Notes: generated by a model not told the origin, from the letters alone. Positions 8,746 to 17,323 are shown, counted from the first letter of the stretch. The stretch is 34,967 nucleotides of DNA from an uncultured Verrucomicrobiota bacterium (GCA_902591645.1 CACJBM010000012.1:1-34967), one strand, 5' to 3'. Made by a program: numbers and translations.

Positions 8746-9579
8746 TTAAAAGCCCAGTTCATGCCTCAAATCCTTAGCCTTGATGCCAGAATCTCTCATT
8801 TCCTTTAAAGTCAGGCTGCCTTCGCGCTTGGAAAACCGTTCGCCATCTGAATTTGTAATGAGCTTATGATGACACCATTGAGGAACAGGAAGTCCTAAGA
8901 GACACTGTAACAATCGGTGAACATGAGTCGATTCCATTAAATCCTCCCCACGGGAAATTAACGTAATTCCCTGATCCGCGTCATCTAACGTCACCGCCAA
9001 ATGATAACTCGTTGCTATGTCCTTCCTCGAAATAATAACGTCACCCAAAATTGAAGGTTCCACGTTAATGTTCCCTGCCAATTGGTCGAACCACTGCAAT
9101 TGCCCAGTCATCGAATAGGCCTTAGAACAATCGAGCCTCCAAGAATGAGGATCTCCATTAGCCATTCGACACTCCCTTTCTTCAGATCCAATCTCACGGC
9201 AGCTTCCAGAATATTTTGGTGAATCTGATCCATGAGGAGCAAGACCCACATTAGATTGCTCTGCCTCAATTTTTTTACGACTGCAAAAGCACGGATACAG
9301 AACCTCCATTTCTCGCAGCTTGTTAATGGAATTCTTATATTCATCAAAACGAGAAGATTGGAGCAAAACCTCAGGGCTCCAACGAATCCCCAACCACTGA
9401 AGATCCTCATAGATACCTTCAATATGTTCATCCTTACAACGGTTCTTATCAATATCCTCAATTCTAAGCAAAAATTTACCTCCATCCCTAATGGCCAAAG
9501 ATTCTGCAAACAGTGCAGAATAGGCATGCCCCAAATGCAAACGACCCGTTGGGCTGGGAGCAAATCTAGTTATGACCAT
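8746..9579 (-). CDS. gluQ: Glutamyl-Q tRNA(Asp) synthetase
   Basis: This 277-residue protein matches the catalytic half of glutamyl-tRNA synthetase without the anticodon-binding domain, the mark of GluQ-RS. It loads glutamate onto the queuosine base at position 34 of tRNA(Asp). Visible motifs are F-A-P-S-P-T-G-R-L-H-L-G-H (HIGH class), the zinc ligands C97-x-C99 with Y123-x3-C127, and the KMSKS-like R-F-S-K-R-E near residues 248-253. The protein ends soon after this motif, which argues against full GltX. Its presence implies that the cell modifies tRNA with queuosine. It is divergent from the rhomboid gene with 43 bases between them. Confidence 0.9.
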   Translation of the reverse strand: MVITRFAPSPTGRLHLGHAYSALFAESLAIRDGGKFLLRIEDIDKNRCKDEHIEGIYEDLQWLGIRWSPEVLLQSSRFDEYKNSINKLREMEVLYPCFCSRKKIEAEQSNVGLAPHGSDSPKYSGSCREIGSEERECRMANGDPHSWRLDCSKAYSMTGQLQWFDQLAGNINVEPSILGDVIISRKDIATSYHLAVTLDDADQGITLISRGEDLMESTHVHRLLQCLLGLPVPQWCHHKLITNSDGERFSKREGSLTLKEMRDSGIKAKDLRHELGF

Positions 9580-9622
9580 TTTTTATGTTTAAGAACACCA
9601 GTTTCCGTATCATTGTGAGCTC

Positions 9623-10225
9623 ATGGGAAAAAGAAAACGTAGCCCATTCTTTGATAACTCGCTTCTACTATTCAGTATTGTAATTATATTCTGGATCTTC
9701 ACAATCATTGATCAGAATGTCCCTGAGTGGAACTTCACACTAAATTACGGCATTAAAGCAAAAGATCTGGATGGTGTCTTGGGAATATTTATAGCACCTT
9801 TCCTGCACGTCAATTATCAACATCTAATAGGAAATACTCTACCCTTTTTAGCCCTCGGAGGCCTTGTATTATTGAGTGGCCGTGGCCGATTTATTTTTAC
9901 CAGTATTTTATCTACAATCATTTCGGGACTAGGAATATGGATATTTGCTAAAGAAGGAACCGTTCACGTTGGTTCAAGTATCCTCATTTTTAGCTACCTT
10001 GGCTTCCTACAAATGCAAGCGTGGTACACTAGAAGCATTAAGTGGTCCCTAGTCGCATTAGTTGCCAGCATTTTCTATGGAGCACTTATACTGACACTGC
10101 TCTACCAGAAAAATGGCATCTCATGGCACGGCCACTTCTTTGGTTTCATTACCGGAATCATCTCGGCCATCCTTGTCACACCGGCTCCTGCAAAGAAAAA
10201 GCGAAAAGCAATTATCAAAGTCTGA
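9623..10225 (+). CDS. Rhomboid-family intramembrane protease-like protein
   Basis: This 200-residue protein has about six membrane segments and a basic C-terminal tail. It shows H-L-I-G-N-T near residues 74-79, matching the H-x3-N element of rhomboid helix 2. It also has H-V-G-S-S-I-L near residues 117-123, in the place of the G-x-S catalytic serine, and W-H-G-H-F-F-G-F-I-T-G near 172-182, which supplies the catalytic histidine. The serine motif is G-S-S rather than the more usual G-A-S-G, so activity is likely but not certain. The natural substrate is unknown. The gene ends 20 bases from the lexA stop, facing it. Confidence 0.78.
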   Translation: MGKRKRSPFFDNSLLLFSIVIIFWIFTIIDQNVPEWNFTLNYGIKAKDLDGVLGIFIAPFLHVNYQHLIGNTLPFLALGGLVLLSGRGRFIFTSILSTIISGLGIWIFAKEGTVHVGSSILIFSYLGFLQMQAWYTRSIKWSLVALVASIFYGALILTLLYQKNGISWHGHFFGFITGIISAILVTPAPAKKKRKAIIKV

Positions 10226-10228
10226 TCA

Positions 10229-10271
10229 GTCAAGGCAAGGAACAACTAAGCAACTTTACCTTCGCCTTGAC
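10229..10271. terminator. Possible bidirectional hairpin between rhomboid and lexA genes
   Basis: GTCAAGGCAAGG (10229-10240) can pair with CCTTCGCCTTGAC (10259-10271) with one bulged base and an 18-base loop. It sits in the convergent gap and runs into the last lexA codons. There is no strong T-tract on either side, so it is only a weak candidate for an intrinsic terminator. Confidence 0.35.
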
Positions 10272-10863
10272 GCAATAGCGCTACCATTACTCCCTGAATG
10301 ACAAGTTCCCTCACTGGAACCAAATCAGGATACATTTCATTTTCTGCCTGCAAATATGGTAAACCATCTTCGATAACATATCGCTTCAAAGTTGTTTCTC
10401 CGTCAATTAGTGCCGCGACCACATCTCCTCTCCTCGGCTCACGCAGCTCTAATATCACACAATCACCGGACACAATATGAGCATCAATCATTGAGTCTCC
10501 TCGAACCTTAAGCGCAAAAGTTTTGGCATTCCGTGGAACTCCCAGGGAAGTAACGTCAATGGACACGCAACCCTCTTGTTCTTGTTCCGTTTCCGAAGCC
10601 ATTCCCGCAGCGATGTGTCCATAGATAGGGACATCTACAATCTCATCTCTTTCTAATTGTTCAGGAAGCACTAGTGCCCTAGCCTTACCAGCTACCCTCT
10701 GAATGACTCCCTTCTTTTCAAGTGCACGCAAATGACTAACGGCCGCAGTTTGGCTAGCAAAACCAAAATAGGTTTGAATTTCCCGCGTCGATGGCATTAA
10801 TCCATGCTCAGTGTGATATTGTCTTAGAAACTCAAGTAATTGCTGTTGTCTTTCAGTAAGCAT
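10246..10863 (-). CDS. lexA: SOS repressor LexA
   Basis: With the ATG at 10863 the protein has 205 residues, the family norm; an upstream TTG at 10911 would add 16 residues that run through the operator and do not look like LexA. The N-terminal winged helix (about 1-70) begins L-T-E-R-Q-Q-Q-L-L. The C-terminal peptidase domain has the Ala86-Gly87 self-cleavage site, catalytic Ser124 in G-D-S-M and Lys160 in T-T-L-K-R. LexA represses DNA-damage genes and is cut with the help of RecA. The operator just before the start codon points to autoregulation. No clear Shine-Dalgarno sequence is visible. Confidence 0.95.
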   Translation of the reverse strand: MLTERQQQLLEFLRQYHTEHGLMPSTREIQTYFGFASQTAAVSHLRALEKKGVIQRVAGKARALVLPEQLERDEIVDVPIYGHIAAGMASETEQEQEGCVSIDVTSLGVPRNAKTFALKVRGDSMIDAHIVSGDCVILELREPRRGDVVAALIDGETTLKRYVIEDGLPYLQAENEMYPDLVPVRELVIQGVMVALLRQGEGKVA

Positions 10864-10871
10864 AAGAACAG

Positions 10872-10885
10872 TGTTCTTAAGAACA
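10872..10885. promoter_or_regulatory. LexA operator TGTTC-N4-GAACA upstream of lexA
   Basis: TGTTCTTAAGAACA is a perfect 14-base palindrome that begins eight bases before the lexA start codon. The spacing TGTTC-N4-GAACA is the form I recall for Verrucomicrobia LexA boxes. A further AAGAAC at 10864-10869 forms a second dyad with the GTTCTT half, spaced three bases. Binding there would block the lexA promoter or translation start region. Confidence 0.85.
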
Positions 10886-11051
10886 GTATTTGAAATTACT
10901 ACTTTCTGCAAGCATTTTTTTGTTTTAACTATTAATAATAAGGAAATTAAGATATTTAACTTTTATTTACTAATTTAATCCATCAGCTTCAATATATTCA
11001 ACGGCATAGCGCTTCAACCATGAAGCCAAACTTAGGAGTTGGTAACAAGGA

Positions 11052-11984
11052 ATGACTAAAAATTTAAACCGAAAAGACTTCATACCGGCAGTGTGCATCT
11101 ACAGAAATTTGCCCCGATTAGCAATAATCTTAACGCTCTTCCTGGCTCCGATATCCAAAGCCCAATCAAATAAATCGCCAGGCAAATCAATCTTCGCTGC
11201 TAACCGTAGTGCCGCTAATGCGCTTAGAGTCATGCGCCCGAGCACTCCTGCTCCCAAGATCGTTGGTAAAGCTGCAATTGTAATCGATGCCAGAACAGGT
11301 AAATCTTTATACGCAAAACGGGCCGACGAAAAACGGCCAGTCGCTAGCACTCAAAAACTAATGACTGCACTTTTATCTTTGGAGAAAGGTCACATGAATG
11401 AAAGTGTCACTGTTTCAAAAAGTGATACGTGGGTCGAACCTTCAAAAATCTATATTCAATCTGGGCAAACATATAGAAAATCCGATCTCATAGCAGCGCT
11501 CTTGGTCCGTAGCGGAAATGATGTGGCCCGCTGCCTTGCCAGAAACCATTCCGGTTCACAGGAAGCATTTGCACTGGCAATGACCACTAAGGCTAGGAGA
11601 TTAGGGATGAATAATTCAAATTTCAAAAATCCTCATGGGCTCACCGCGAAGGGGCAATACTCCACTGCCAGAGACATGGGAATCTTAGCTAGGGCCGCTT
11701 ATTACCACCGCACCATAAGATCAATAACTCGGTTAAAAAGACTCCCTTTCCGATTTGCTAATGGCAAAAGGACCACATTCAATAATACCAATAAGCTTCT
11801 TCACCGATCTAAATATTGCAATGGACTCAAGACTGGTTACACGAACGCCAGTGGGCGGTGCCTGATAAGCTCAGGAAAGAACGGCCAAAAAGAAATTATT
11901 GTGGTTATCCTTGGGAGCACTTCGAGCAGTATTTGGAATGATTCGGAGAAGCTCTTGCACTGGGGATTAGGGATAAAGTCTTAA
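11052..11984 (+). CDS. D-alanyl-D-alanine carboxypeptidase (peptidase S11, PBP5/6-like)
   Basis: This 310-residue secreted enzyme trims the terminal D-Ala from peptidoglycan pentapeptides. Residues 20-38 form a hydrophobic signal segment ending at S-K-A-Q. The three penicillin-binding motifs are in order: S99-T-Q-K102, S154-G-N156 and K260-T-G262. The protein stops soon after the transpeptidase fold. It therefore lacks the C-terminal beta domain and amphipathic anchor of PBP5, making it a short, probably periplasmic form. A basic N-terminal region of about 20 residues precedes the hydrophobic core, so the true start might be internal. It is divergent from lexA. Confidence 0.92.
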   Translation: MTKNLNRKDFIPAVCIYRNLPRLAIILTLFLAPISKAQSNKSPGKSIFAANRSAANALRVMRPSTPAPKIVGKAAIVIDARTGKSLYAKRADEKRPVASTQKLMTALLSLEKGHMNESVTVSKSDTWVEPSKIYIQSGQTYRKSDLIAALLVRSGNDVARCLARNHSGSQEAFALAMTTKARRLGMNNSNFKNPHGLTAKGQYSTARDMGILARAAYYHRTIRSITRLKRLPFRFANGKRTTFNNTNKLLHRSKYCNGLKTGYTNASGRCLISSGKNGQKEIIVVILGSTSSSIWNDSEKLLHWGLGIKS

Positions 11985-12125
11985 TTATTCAGTATATCTC
12001 AGAGGTTTCTATTCTGGCATAATGCTAAAGCCCTATAATTACAGGGATTTAATGCAATGTTTTGTATTGCTTAATCTTTCATAATATTTAAATATTTAGT
12101 ATTATTAAAAAGGTAGCTTTCTGTC

Positions 12126-13364
12126 ATGCAACTAACTAGTGATAGCGTAATCACTTTCCATTGCCCAAAGTGCAATGCGAAACTGAGAATCCCGACAAAA
12201 CTCACTGGAATCGAAGGTCCCTGCCCGAGCTGCAAAACTAAAATTAAAGCTCCTCTTTCAGATCAGAACTCTTCACCAGATCAAGACGACTCTTCTTTGG
12301 ACAATGATCGTCCAAACGAAATCATACGGAAAAAAGTTTCACCCCAAAAGAAACACACAACCGCATCAACAAACGAAAGCCTTGAGGATATTTTTAGTGA
12401 AAATAGAAGTACAGAAGTTGATCTGAATCCTATCCCGAAACCGTACCGACAAAATAACAAAAAAACAGCAAACAAGATTATATTTGCAGCATCCATTTCT
12501 ATAATCATCCTCTCATCCATCTTTGCCTACAAGGTCTGGACAGGGAGTGAGCAAGAAATTAATCAAAAGGAAATTTCTTCGAACATCGCTGCCCCTATAG
12601 AACCCGAAATAATTTCAGACGTTACCTCTCCTCAGGATGCCAAAGCTGAAAATACGGGCACTGATCCCGTTAATACAGAAAGCGCCGTTACTCCTGTTAT
12701 CCAACTTGATGCTGCTCACCTCACTCTAGAAAAGTTTCTCAAAGCATCTAACCTAAATGACAGGACTCGCCACATTCTAAATTCAGATAAACTATTGCCT
12801 CAAATAATTGAATATTATAAAGAGAATCCAATACCTATCGAAGAAGCAGAAATTCTATCAAACACATCCAACGCCGCCTTATCGAGTGGTGATTCGTATT
12901 TCAGAATCTTTCAGGTAACCACTAAACAACAAAAGGAACCTTTCCCGGTCTATTTAGAAAACACAGAATCAGGCTGGAAGGTCAGTTGGTCCTCCTTCAT
13001 CCAATTTAATGAAAATGCGCTAGGCAAGTTTCTTAAGAATTACCAATCTGAAGAAAGGGCCTTCTACACAAAACTAGAAAGAGCACACTTCTTTGGCTCT
13101 GGAGTCCCTCAGATAGGCTCAAAAATTTGCTTCAAAATTCAACCTCCTATCCAAGGTGATGAAGAGTTTGTATTTGCTGCAAGAGATTCCAAGATAGCCA
13201 AATTTTCTGATAAAGAATTCGAATGGGGCGAAGAGTATTTCCCAATCGTAAGACTCAAATGGATTAAAACTGAAGACGGGCATCAATTCATTGAAATAAC
13301 TGAAATTGAGCAAAAAACATGGAGGTCAGGTCAAAGCCAACCATCAACCGTAACCTCCACCTGA
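12126..13364 (+). CDS. Zinc-ribbon, single-membrane-span protein of unknown function
   Basis: The first 40 residues form a zinc ribbon with C-P-K-C at 14-17 and C-P-S-C at 33-36, like the MJ0042-type ribbons common at the start of Verrucomicrobia and Planctomycetes membrane proteins. A charged linker follows, then one hydrophobic segment near residues 119-136, an acidic linker and a globular C-terminal domain of about 220 residues. The ribbon should be cytoplasmic and the large domain outside. I do not recognise the C-terminal domain. The gene has its own 140-base A+T-rich leader and ends seven bases from the rhodanese gene, facing it. Confidence 0.75.
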   Translation: MQLTSDSVITFHCPKCNAKLRIPTKLTGIEGPCPSCKTKIKAPLSDQNSSPDQDDSSLDNDRPNEIIRKKVSPQKKHTTASTNESLEDIFSENRSTEVDLNPIPKPYRQNNKKTANKIIFAASISIIILSSIFAYKVWTGSEQEINQKEISSNIAAPIEPEIISDVTSPQDAKAENTGTDPVNTESAVTPVIQLDAAHLTLEKFLKASNLNDRTRHILNSDKLLPQIIEYYKENPIPIEEAEILSNTSNAALSSGDSYFRIFQVTTKQQKEPFPVYLENTESGWKVSWSSFIQFNENALGKFLKNYQSEERAFYTKLERAHFFGSGVPQIGSKICFKIQPPIQGDEEFVFAARDSKIAKFSDKEFEWGEEYFPIVRLKWIKTEDGHQFIEITEIEQKTWRSGQSQPSTVTST

Positions 13365-13371
13365 TAAAATC

Positions 13372-13821
13372 TCAATTGATAAGGCCCGCGTCACGAAGCG
13401 CCCCATCACCTCCGCTGAGTATATAAACTTCAGCTATACCAACAGAATCACGAAGCCTATCAGCCACTTTTCTGCTGGCAGCGCAAGCCTCTGATCCGCA
13501 GTAAACAACAAACGGACGATCAGATAAATTCTGAATTTTAGACCATATCGGTTCTAGTAACGCGAAGAAGTCTTCCTGCTCATTTAGCAAAAATGCACCT
13601 TCGACGTGACCCTTCCGATAATCTTCTCCTTTCCGTGCATCGATCCAGACAACTCCCTTTCCTTTAGTCCATTCAAGAACTTCACTCAAGGTCACCTCAT
13701 CGGGTCGCAACTGTCCAGCCACAAGATAAAGGGCCGGCCTCTTCGGATGCACATTATAAATCAAAAAGGCAGATCCGATAGAAAGGAGTACAATAATTCC
13801 CAACTGCTTAATAGTTGTCAC
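13372..13821 (-). CDS. Membrane-anchored rhodanese-like protein
   Basis: This 149-residue protein has an N-terminal membrane anchor (about 7-24) and one rhodanese domain. The domain holds W-I-D-A-R-K-G-E-D-Y-R-K-G-H-V-E-G-A and an active-site loop V-Y-C-G-S-E-A-C-A-A-S with the persulfide cysteine. It starts with GTG, and this start shares one base with the stop of the DUF1573 gene, so the two are translationally coupled. As the last gene of the respiratory block it may handle sulfur or reduce a metal-binding thiol during oxidase assembly. That role is inferred from position only. Confidence 0.85.
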   Translation of the reverse strand: MTTIKQLGIIVLLSIGSAFLIYNVHPKRPALYLVAGQLRPDEVTLSEVLEWTKGKGVVWIDARKGEDYRKGHVEGAFLLNEQEDFFALLEPIWSKIQNLSDRPFVVYCGSEACAASRKVADRLRDSVGIAEVYILSGGDGALRDAGLIN

Positions 13822-14492
13822 TATCTTCTTTTTCTAGCAATACTAAAAAATGCAAGTTTACGTGAGTGTTTTTTCAGCTTTGCATCAGTCTCAATCTTAA
13901 TCATTCCAAGCATCGGCTTCGATGTTTTCTGAGGTTTGATTTTAATCTCGTATTCTCTCCCCTCTTTCTTCGCTACAACAGAAACATCAAAACCTTCTCT
14001 AGTGCAGCTAACGTTTGTTATTTTTATAGGATCCACATAGGGAACTTTAAATGTAAAAGTCTTTGCAACAGGATCTTCTCCTACTTTCCATTTAATGAGT
14101 TCAGGCTCAATTGTAACTACATCAGGTATAGTCAGAATAGCCAGAAGGGAATCTCTGACCCTCTCCTTACCTTCGTCCTGACTAATGATAGTCATCGATT
14201 TACGTTGAATTCCTGTGAAGCTACCTATTGAAAAAATAGCCTCAAGATAACCATCTTCTCCAGGACCATAGGATTTTTTGTCAGTCTTAGCACTCAAACA
14301 AGAGCAGGTAAGATTGACATCTATGATAGATACTGATCCTTTACCTGCATTCTTAAATGGAAACACAAATGAGACCACCTCGTCAGATGGTTTTGCCGTA
14401 ATCTCAATTTCTTTATTACTAAATTCAAGCCCAGCAAAAGCCATTATGGGCATAAAAAGCAATGACAGAATCAGAATACAATAGTGGCGCAT
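13821..14492 (-). CDS. DUF1573 secreted protein
   Basis: This 223-residue protein has a clear signal peptide (about 1-20). It begins with an Ig-like DUF1573 domain marked by F-P-F-K-N-A-G near residues 45-51 and V-N-L-T-C-S-C-L-S-A near 59-68; the Cys-x-Cys pair is typical. The second half forms another beta-rich domain. DUF1573 proteins are common in the Bacteroidetes and Planctomycetes-Verrucomicrobia groups and have no firm function. The Cys-x-Cys motif and the place next to SCO genes make a copper-handling role possible, but this is inference. It is coupled to the rhodanese gene. Confidence 0.8.
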   Translation of the reverse strand: MRHYCILILSLLFMPIMAFAGLEFSNKEIEITAKPSDEVVSFVFPFKNAGKGSVSIIDVNLTCSCLSAKTDKKSYGPGEDGYLEAIFSIGSFTGIQRKSMTIISQDEGKERVRDSLLAILTIPDVVTIEPELIKWKVGEDPVAKTFTFKVPYVDPIKITNVSCTREGFDVSVVAKKEGREYEIKIKPQKTSKPMLGMIKIETDAKLKKHSRKLAFFSIARKRR

Positions 14493-14542
14493 ATCAATAT
14501 TAATTATAATTGATCTCCTCCTGGTTTACAAGATTCAGATCA

Positions 14543-14974
14543 CTAGGTTCCTGTGCTTGGAAACCACACATAGAGCATGAGATAAACAAGGACACCCGTG
14601 ACCGAAACATATAGCCATATCGGATAGGTCCACCTTGCAAACCTTTTATGCTTTTCAAACTTCCTGCGAATGGCGGGAATCACTGTAAGAATGATCAGAG
14701 GCAAGGACAGCATCGCAAGTGGAATATGGGTGAATAGAATAATGAAATATATAATTTTAAGCCACCCTTCGTGAGTGAATTTGGTAGTTGGGTACGAATA
14801 GTGGTAAATCAGATAACAGGTCAGAAAAGCAGCAGAAACGATTAGCGCTGTAATCATACAAGCCGCGTGCGCTCTTTTGTTTCCACTTTTAATGAAAATA
14901 ATACCACCCACTATGAAGCAGGTAGCGATGGCATTTAGTGTAGCATTAACGGATGGAAGGTCCTGAACGGTCAT
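14543..14974 (-). CDS. DUF420 membrane protein (CtaM-like oxidase assembly factor)
   Basis: Four membrane segments fill the 143 residues. Conserved features of DUF420 include the start D-L-P-S-V-N-A-T-L-N-A, H-A-A-C near residue 36, Y-H-Y near 58, the segment F-I-I-L-F-T-H-I-P-L-A, and the late K-H-K-R-F-A-R-W-T-Y-P-I-W-L-Y-V-S-V-T-G. In Gram-positive bacteria members of this family (CtaM/YozB) are needed for aa3 oxidase assembly. The location after two SCO genes and heme O synthase supports the same role. It may bind heme or copper through its histidines. Confidence 0.82.
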   Translation of the reverse strand: MTVQDLPSVNATLNAIATCFIVGGIIFIKSGNKRAHAACMITALIVSAAFLTCYLIYHYSYPTTKFTHEGWLKIIYFIILFTHIPLAMLSLPLIILTVIPAIRRKFEKHKRFARWTYPIWLYVSVTGVLVYLMLYVWFPSTGT

Positions 14975-14985
14975 GGCGGAAAATA

Positions 14986-15648
14986 TTAGGATCCTCTAGA
15001 AGACTTCATATCATTAATAGCCGAAAATAAATTTTTCCGCAAAGACTTATTACTCCTTTCATCGAACGGATCATACCATCCGCGAATCTTAAGATTATGA
15101 TCAATGAGGGCAACCATTGGACGATGAGCAAATAAATCATCAGGCCCACTCCGTTGATCCTCATTCTTCTCCTGCGCCGAAAGAGAAAAAACCTCCATCA
15201 TGTAGTTGTTCAGTTGATCTGGATCTCCAGTCAAAAACCACCAATCCTTGGACACTAAACCATGTTTCTCAGAAAACGCTTTCAAATGAGTAGGCTCATC
15301 ATGGCTCGGGTCTAGTGTCACTGAAACGAGGTGCAACAGGTCCTCATCATTCACCTCATCACGCAATTCATTGAGCACCGCACAAACTCCAGCACATTGA
15401 CCTGGGCACCGAGTAAAGACATGGCTAATCAACCAAACCTTACCCTTAAGTTCAAAGAAATTTCGAGAAACCCCATCAGCGTCCGTGGTACTTATGTCAC
15501 GTGTAACAAAACGCTCTGAATTGTCATTTGAACGTAATTTTACTTGGTCCATCTGATTTATTCTGAGGGTCCACAAAAAAATAAACGCTCCTACCAACAA
15601 TAGAGCGAGTAGAACAAAAGAATATATAATTTTCGTTTCTCTATTCAC
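14986..15648 (-). CDS. SCO1/SenC copper chaperone for cytochrome oxidase
   Basis: This 220-residue protein has an N-terminal membrane anchor (about 8-27) and a thioredoxin-fold domain outside the membrane. The copper ligands are intact: C81-P-G-Q-C85, in the place of the C-x3-C motif, and H175 in L-F-A-H-R-P-M-V-A-L. It should deliver copper to the CuA site of subunit II at 17466-18263. It starts with GTG and overlaps the stop of the preceding SCO-like gene by eight bases, which suggests that the two proteins are made together and may act as a pair. Confidence 0.9.
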   Translation of the reverse strand: MNRETKIIYSFVLLALLLVGAFIFLWTLRINQMDQVKLRSNDNSERFVTRDISTTDADGVSRNFFELKGKVWLISHVFTRCPGQCAGVCAVLNELRDEVNDEDLLHLVSVTLDPSHDEPTHLKAFSEKHGLVSKDWWFLTGDPDQLNNYMMEVFSLSAQEKNEDQRSGPDDLFAHRPMVALIDHNLKIRGWYDPFDERSNKSLRKNLFSAINDMKSSRGS

Positions 15649-16327
15649 TTTTTCCTATCTGATTCTGTTCCATTTCATTTTCAATAATAAATTTTATGTC
15701 TGTCTCTGCAGTCTTGTCGTTCCGAACTTCTCCTTTGCGGATACCTTCCCAGTAAACTCCTCTAATAAAAGCCTTCTCATCATTGGGTCCTTTATGAACT
15801 AAAGAAACCCTTAATTCTCTAGCATAAAGGTCGGTAAGGGATTCACGAAACTTGTCCGGTTTCTTATGACCCGGATATCGGAAAAACTTATTCATAAAAT
15901 TGCGGACTCGGTCCCGATCACCACTCACAAAAACCCATTCTTCCGAAGTGAACCCATGCTTAGCGGCGAACTCTGCCAAGACCTCGGGACTGTCCAGCTT
16001 GGGGTCCATCGAAAAACCAATTAATCGAAACTTTTTCTCTTGTGGGAAATTTCCCCTCATCGCTTGAATTCGCCGACAAACTGCCAAAGCTTCAGCTTCA
16101 TCTCCTGCGTAAAAGTAACCCACCAAGTACATGACATTGTCAGAATCAAACAGCTCGACTTGCTGACCCTTGTGCCCATCAGAACGAAAACGGTCCACTG
16201 GCCGAAGCATTGGAGGTTTACCATCTTTAAGCTGGCGGTGAACTGTTTTTAACCAGCTATAATATACCACAATCCCCGAAAGCATGATTATTACCAATGC
16301 CCAGACTGTCTTAGATCTATTATTCAT
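15641..16327 (-). CDS. SCO-like protein lacking the copper-binding residues
   Basis: This 228-residue protein has an N-terminal anchor (about 9-25) and the same overall pattern as its neighbour: an L-V-G-Y-F-Y strand, an F-S-M-D-P-K-L-D-S-P strand, and W-V-F-V-S-G-D-R-D. At the site of the C-x3-C motif it reads Y-A-G-D-E-A-E-A-L-A-V-C, leaving a single Cys84. The position of the copper histidine appears to be Arg170. It therefore probably does not bind copper in the SCO manner, and may serve as a partner or scaffold for the intact SCO protein encoded directly downstream. I infer the family from pattern and position. Confidence 0.75.
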   Translation of the reverse strand: MNNRSKTVWALVIIMLSGIVVYYSWLKTVHRQLKDGKPPMLRPVDRFRSDGHKGQQVELFDSDNVMYLVGYFYAGDEAEALAVCRRIQAMRGNFPQEKKFRLIGFSMDPKLDSPEVLAEFAAKHGFTSEEWVFVSGDRDRVRNFMNKFFRYPGHKKPDKFRESLTDLYARELRVSLVHKGPNDEKAFIRGVYWEGIRKGEVRNDKTAETDIKFIIENEMEQNQIGKSE

Positions 16328-16423
16328 TCTTTAATTATCTGGATATTAGCTATTACTTTGATCTGATCAATTAATACATATTCCATAGACTACAAGATTC
16401 TATTCTCTCGAGTTTTATTAATT

Positions 16424-17323
16424 CTACGAATTCCAGCCAAGAAATGACAAAACTAGAGCCACCGGTAAAAAAATAAGGGTGTACAGAAATAACTTCCTAG
16501 CATCCTGCCTCAACCTCGTCCTACTAAAATGAATCGCATATTTTAGCATCACTCCAGCGGCCAACACCAACCCGACAACTGCCCAAGTCGCTACAAAACT
16601 AAAAAACAGAGGAGCCATTACCAGCAAGATTAATAAAACACTAAAGAAAAGTCCCAAGAAAGATGTCCTTGCGCCACTCTCATCCCCATTAGACCACATC
16701 ATAAAGCCAGCATCCTCATACTCTTTACGATACATCCAGTTAATCGCTACAAAATGTGGCAACTGCCACAAAAACAAAAGCCCAAAAAGAAACCAAGGTT
16801 CCACCTCTAAAATTGCACCTCCAGCAGCTGTCCAGCCTATTAATGGGGGCAAGGCTCCCGAAACGGCTCCTACTAATGTATTAAATCCACTCCTACGTTT
16901 CATCGGAGTGTAGATAAACATATAAACAAATAAAGTAGCCGCAGCAAAAGCAGAAGCTCGTGGATCTACTTTTACCCCGAGGTGAACGATTCCGCATGCA
17001 GCCAGTATCCAGCCAATAATAAAAGCGACGGCTGGTTGAATTTTTTTTGCTGGGAGTGGCCTATCTGCAGTTCTAGCCATTCTTGCGTCAATATCAATTT
17101 CCATTAGTTGATTAAAAACTGAAGCCGCAGCCGCAGCCAAAGCGCTACCTATCACTGTATGAGTAAGATCCCACCATCCGATGGCAACGCCTGCTGACTT
17201 CACTGCAAGTAAATAACCGAAAATAGTAGTAACAATAACAAGTGCGCTGAGCCGTGCTTTAGTGAGCAATAAAAAATCCTGCCTCGTAAAACTGAGGTCA
17301 TCATCAATTGATGATTCTGTCAT
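16424..17323 (-). CDS. ctaB: Protoheme IX farnesyltransferase (heme O synthase)
   Basis: This polytopic UbiA-family enzyme, about 299 residues with some nine membrane segments, adds a farnesyl group to heme B. The product is heme O, the precursor of heme A for the aa3 oxidase. The N-Q-L-M-E-I-D-I-D-A-R-M-A-R-T-A-D-R-P-L-P motif, with the aspartates that bind the prenyl diphosphate, is near residues 72-92. K-A-R-L-S-A-L at the start is also typical. I chose the ATG at 17323 because GGAAG lies about eight bases before it; a GTG at 17338 would add five residues. No heme A synthase (ctaA) gene is seen in the window. Confidence 0.93.
   Translation of the reverse strand: MTESSIDDDLSFTRQDFLLLTKARLSALVIVTTIFGYLLAVKSAGVAIGWWDLTHTVIGSALAAAAASVFNQLMEIDIDARMARTADRPLPAKKIQPAVAFIIGWILAACGIVHLGVKVDPRASAFAAATLFVYMFIYTPMKRRSGFNTLVGAVSGALPPLIGWTAAGGAILEVEPWFLFGLLFLWQLPHFVAINWMYRKEYEDAGFMMWSNGDESGARTSFLGLFFSVLLILLVMAPLFFSFVATWAVVGLVLAAGVMLKYAIHFSRTRLRQDARKLFLYTLIFLPVALVLSFLGWNS

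Noticed and set aside
10864..10911. N-terminal extension of LexA from a TTG at 10911
   Set aside because: The extension is coded by the operator palindromes and does not resemble any LexA start.
12020..12060. Hairpin-like CCCT/AGGG sequence after the carboxypeptidase gene
   Set aside because: The stem is only four to five pairs with no T-tract; too weak to call a terminator.
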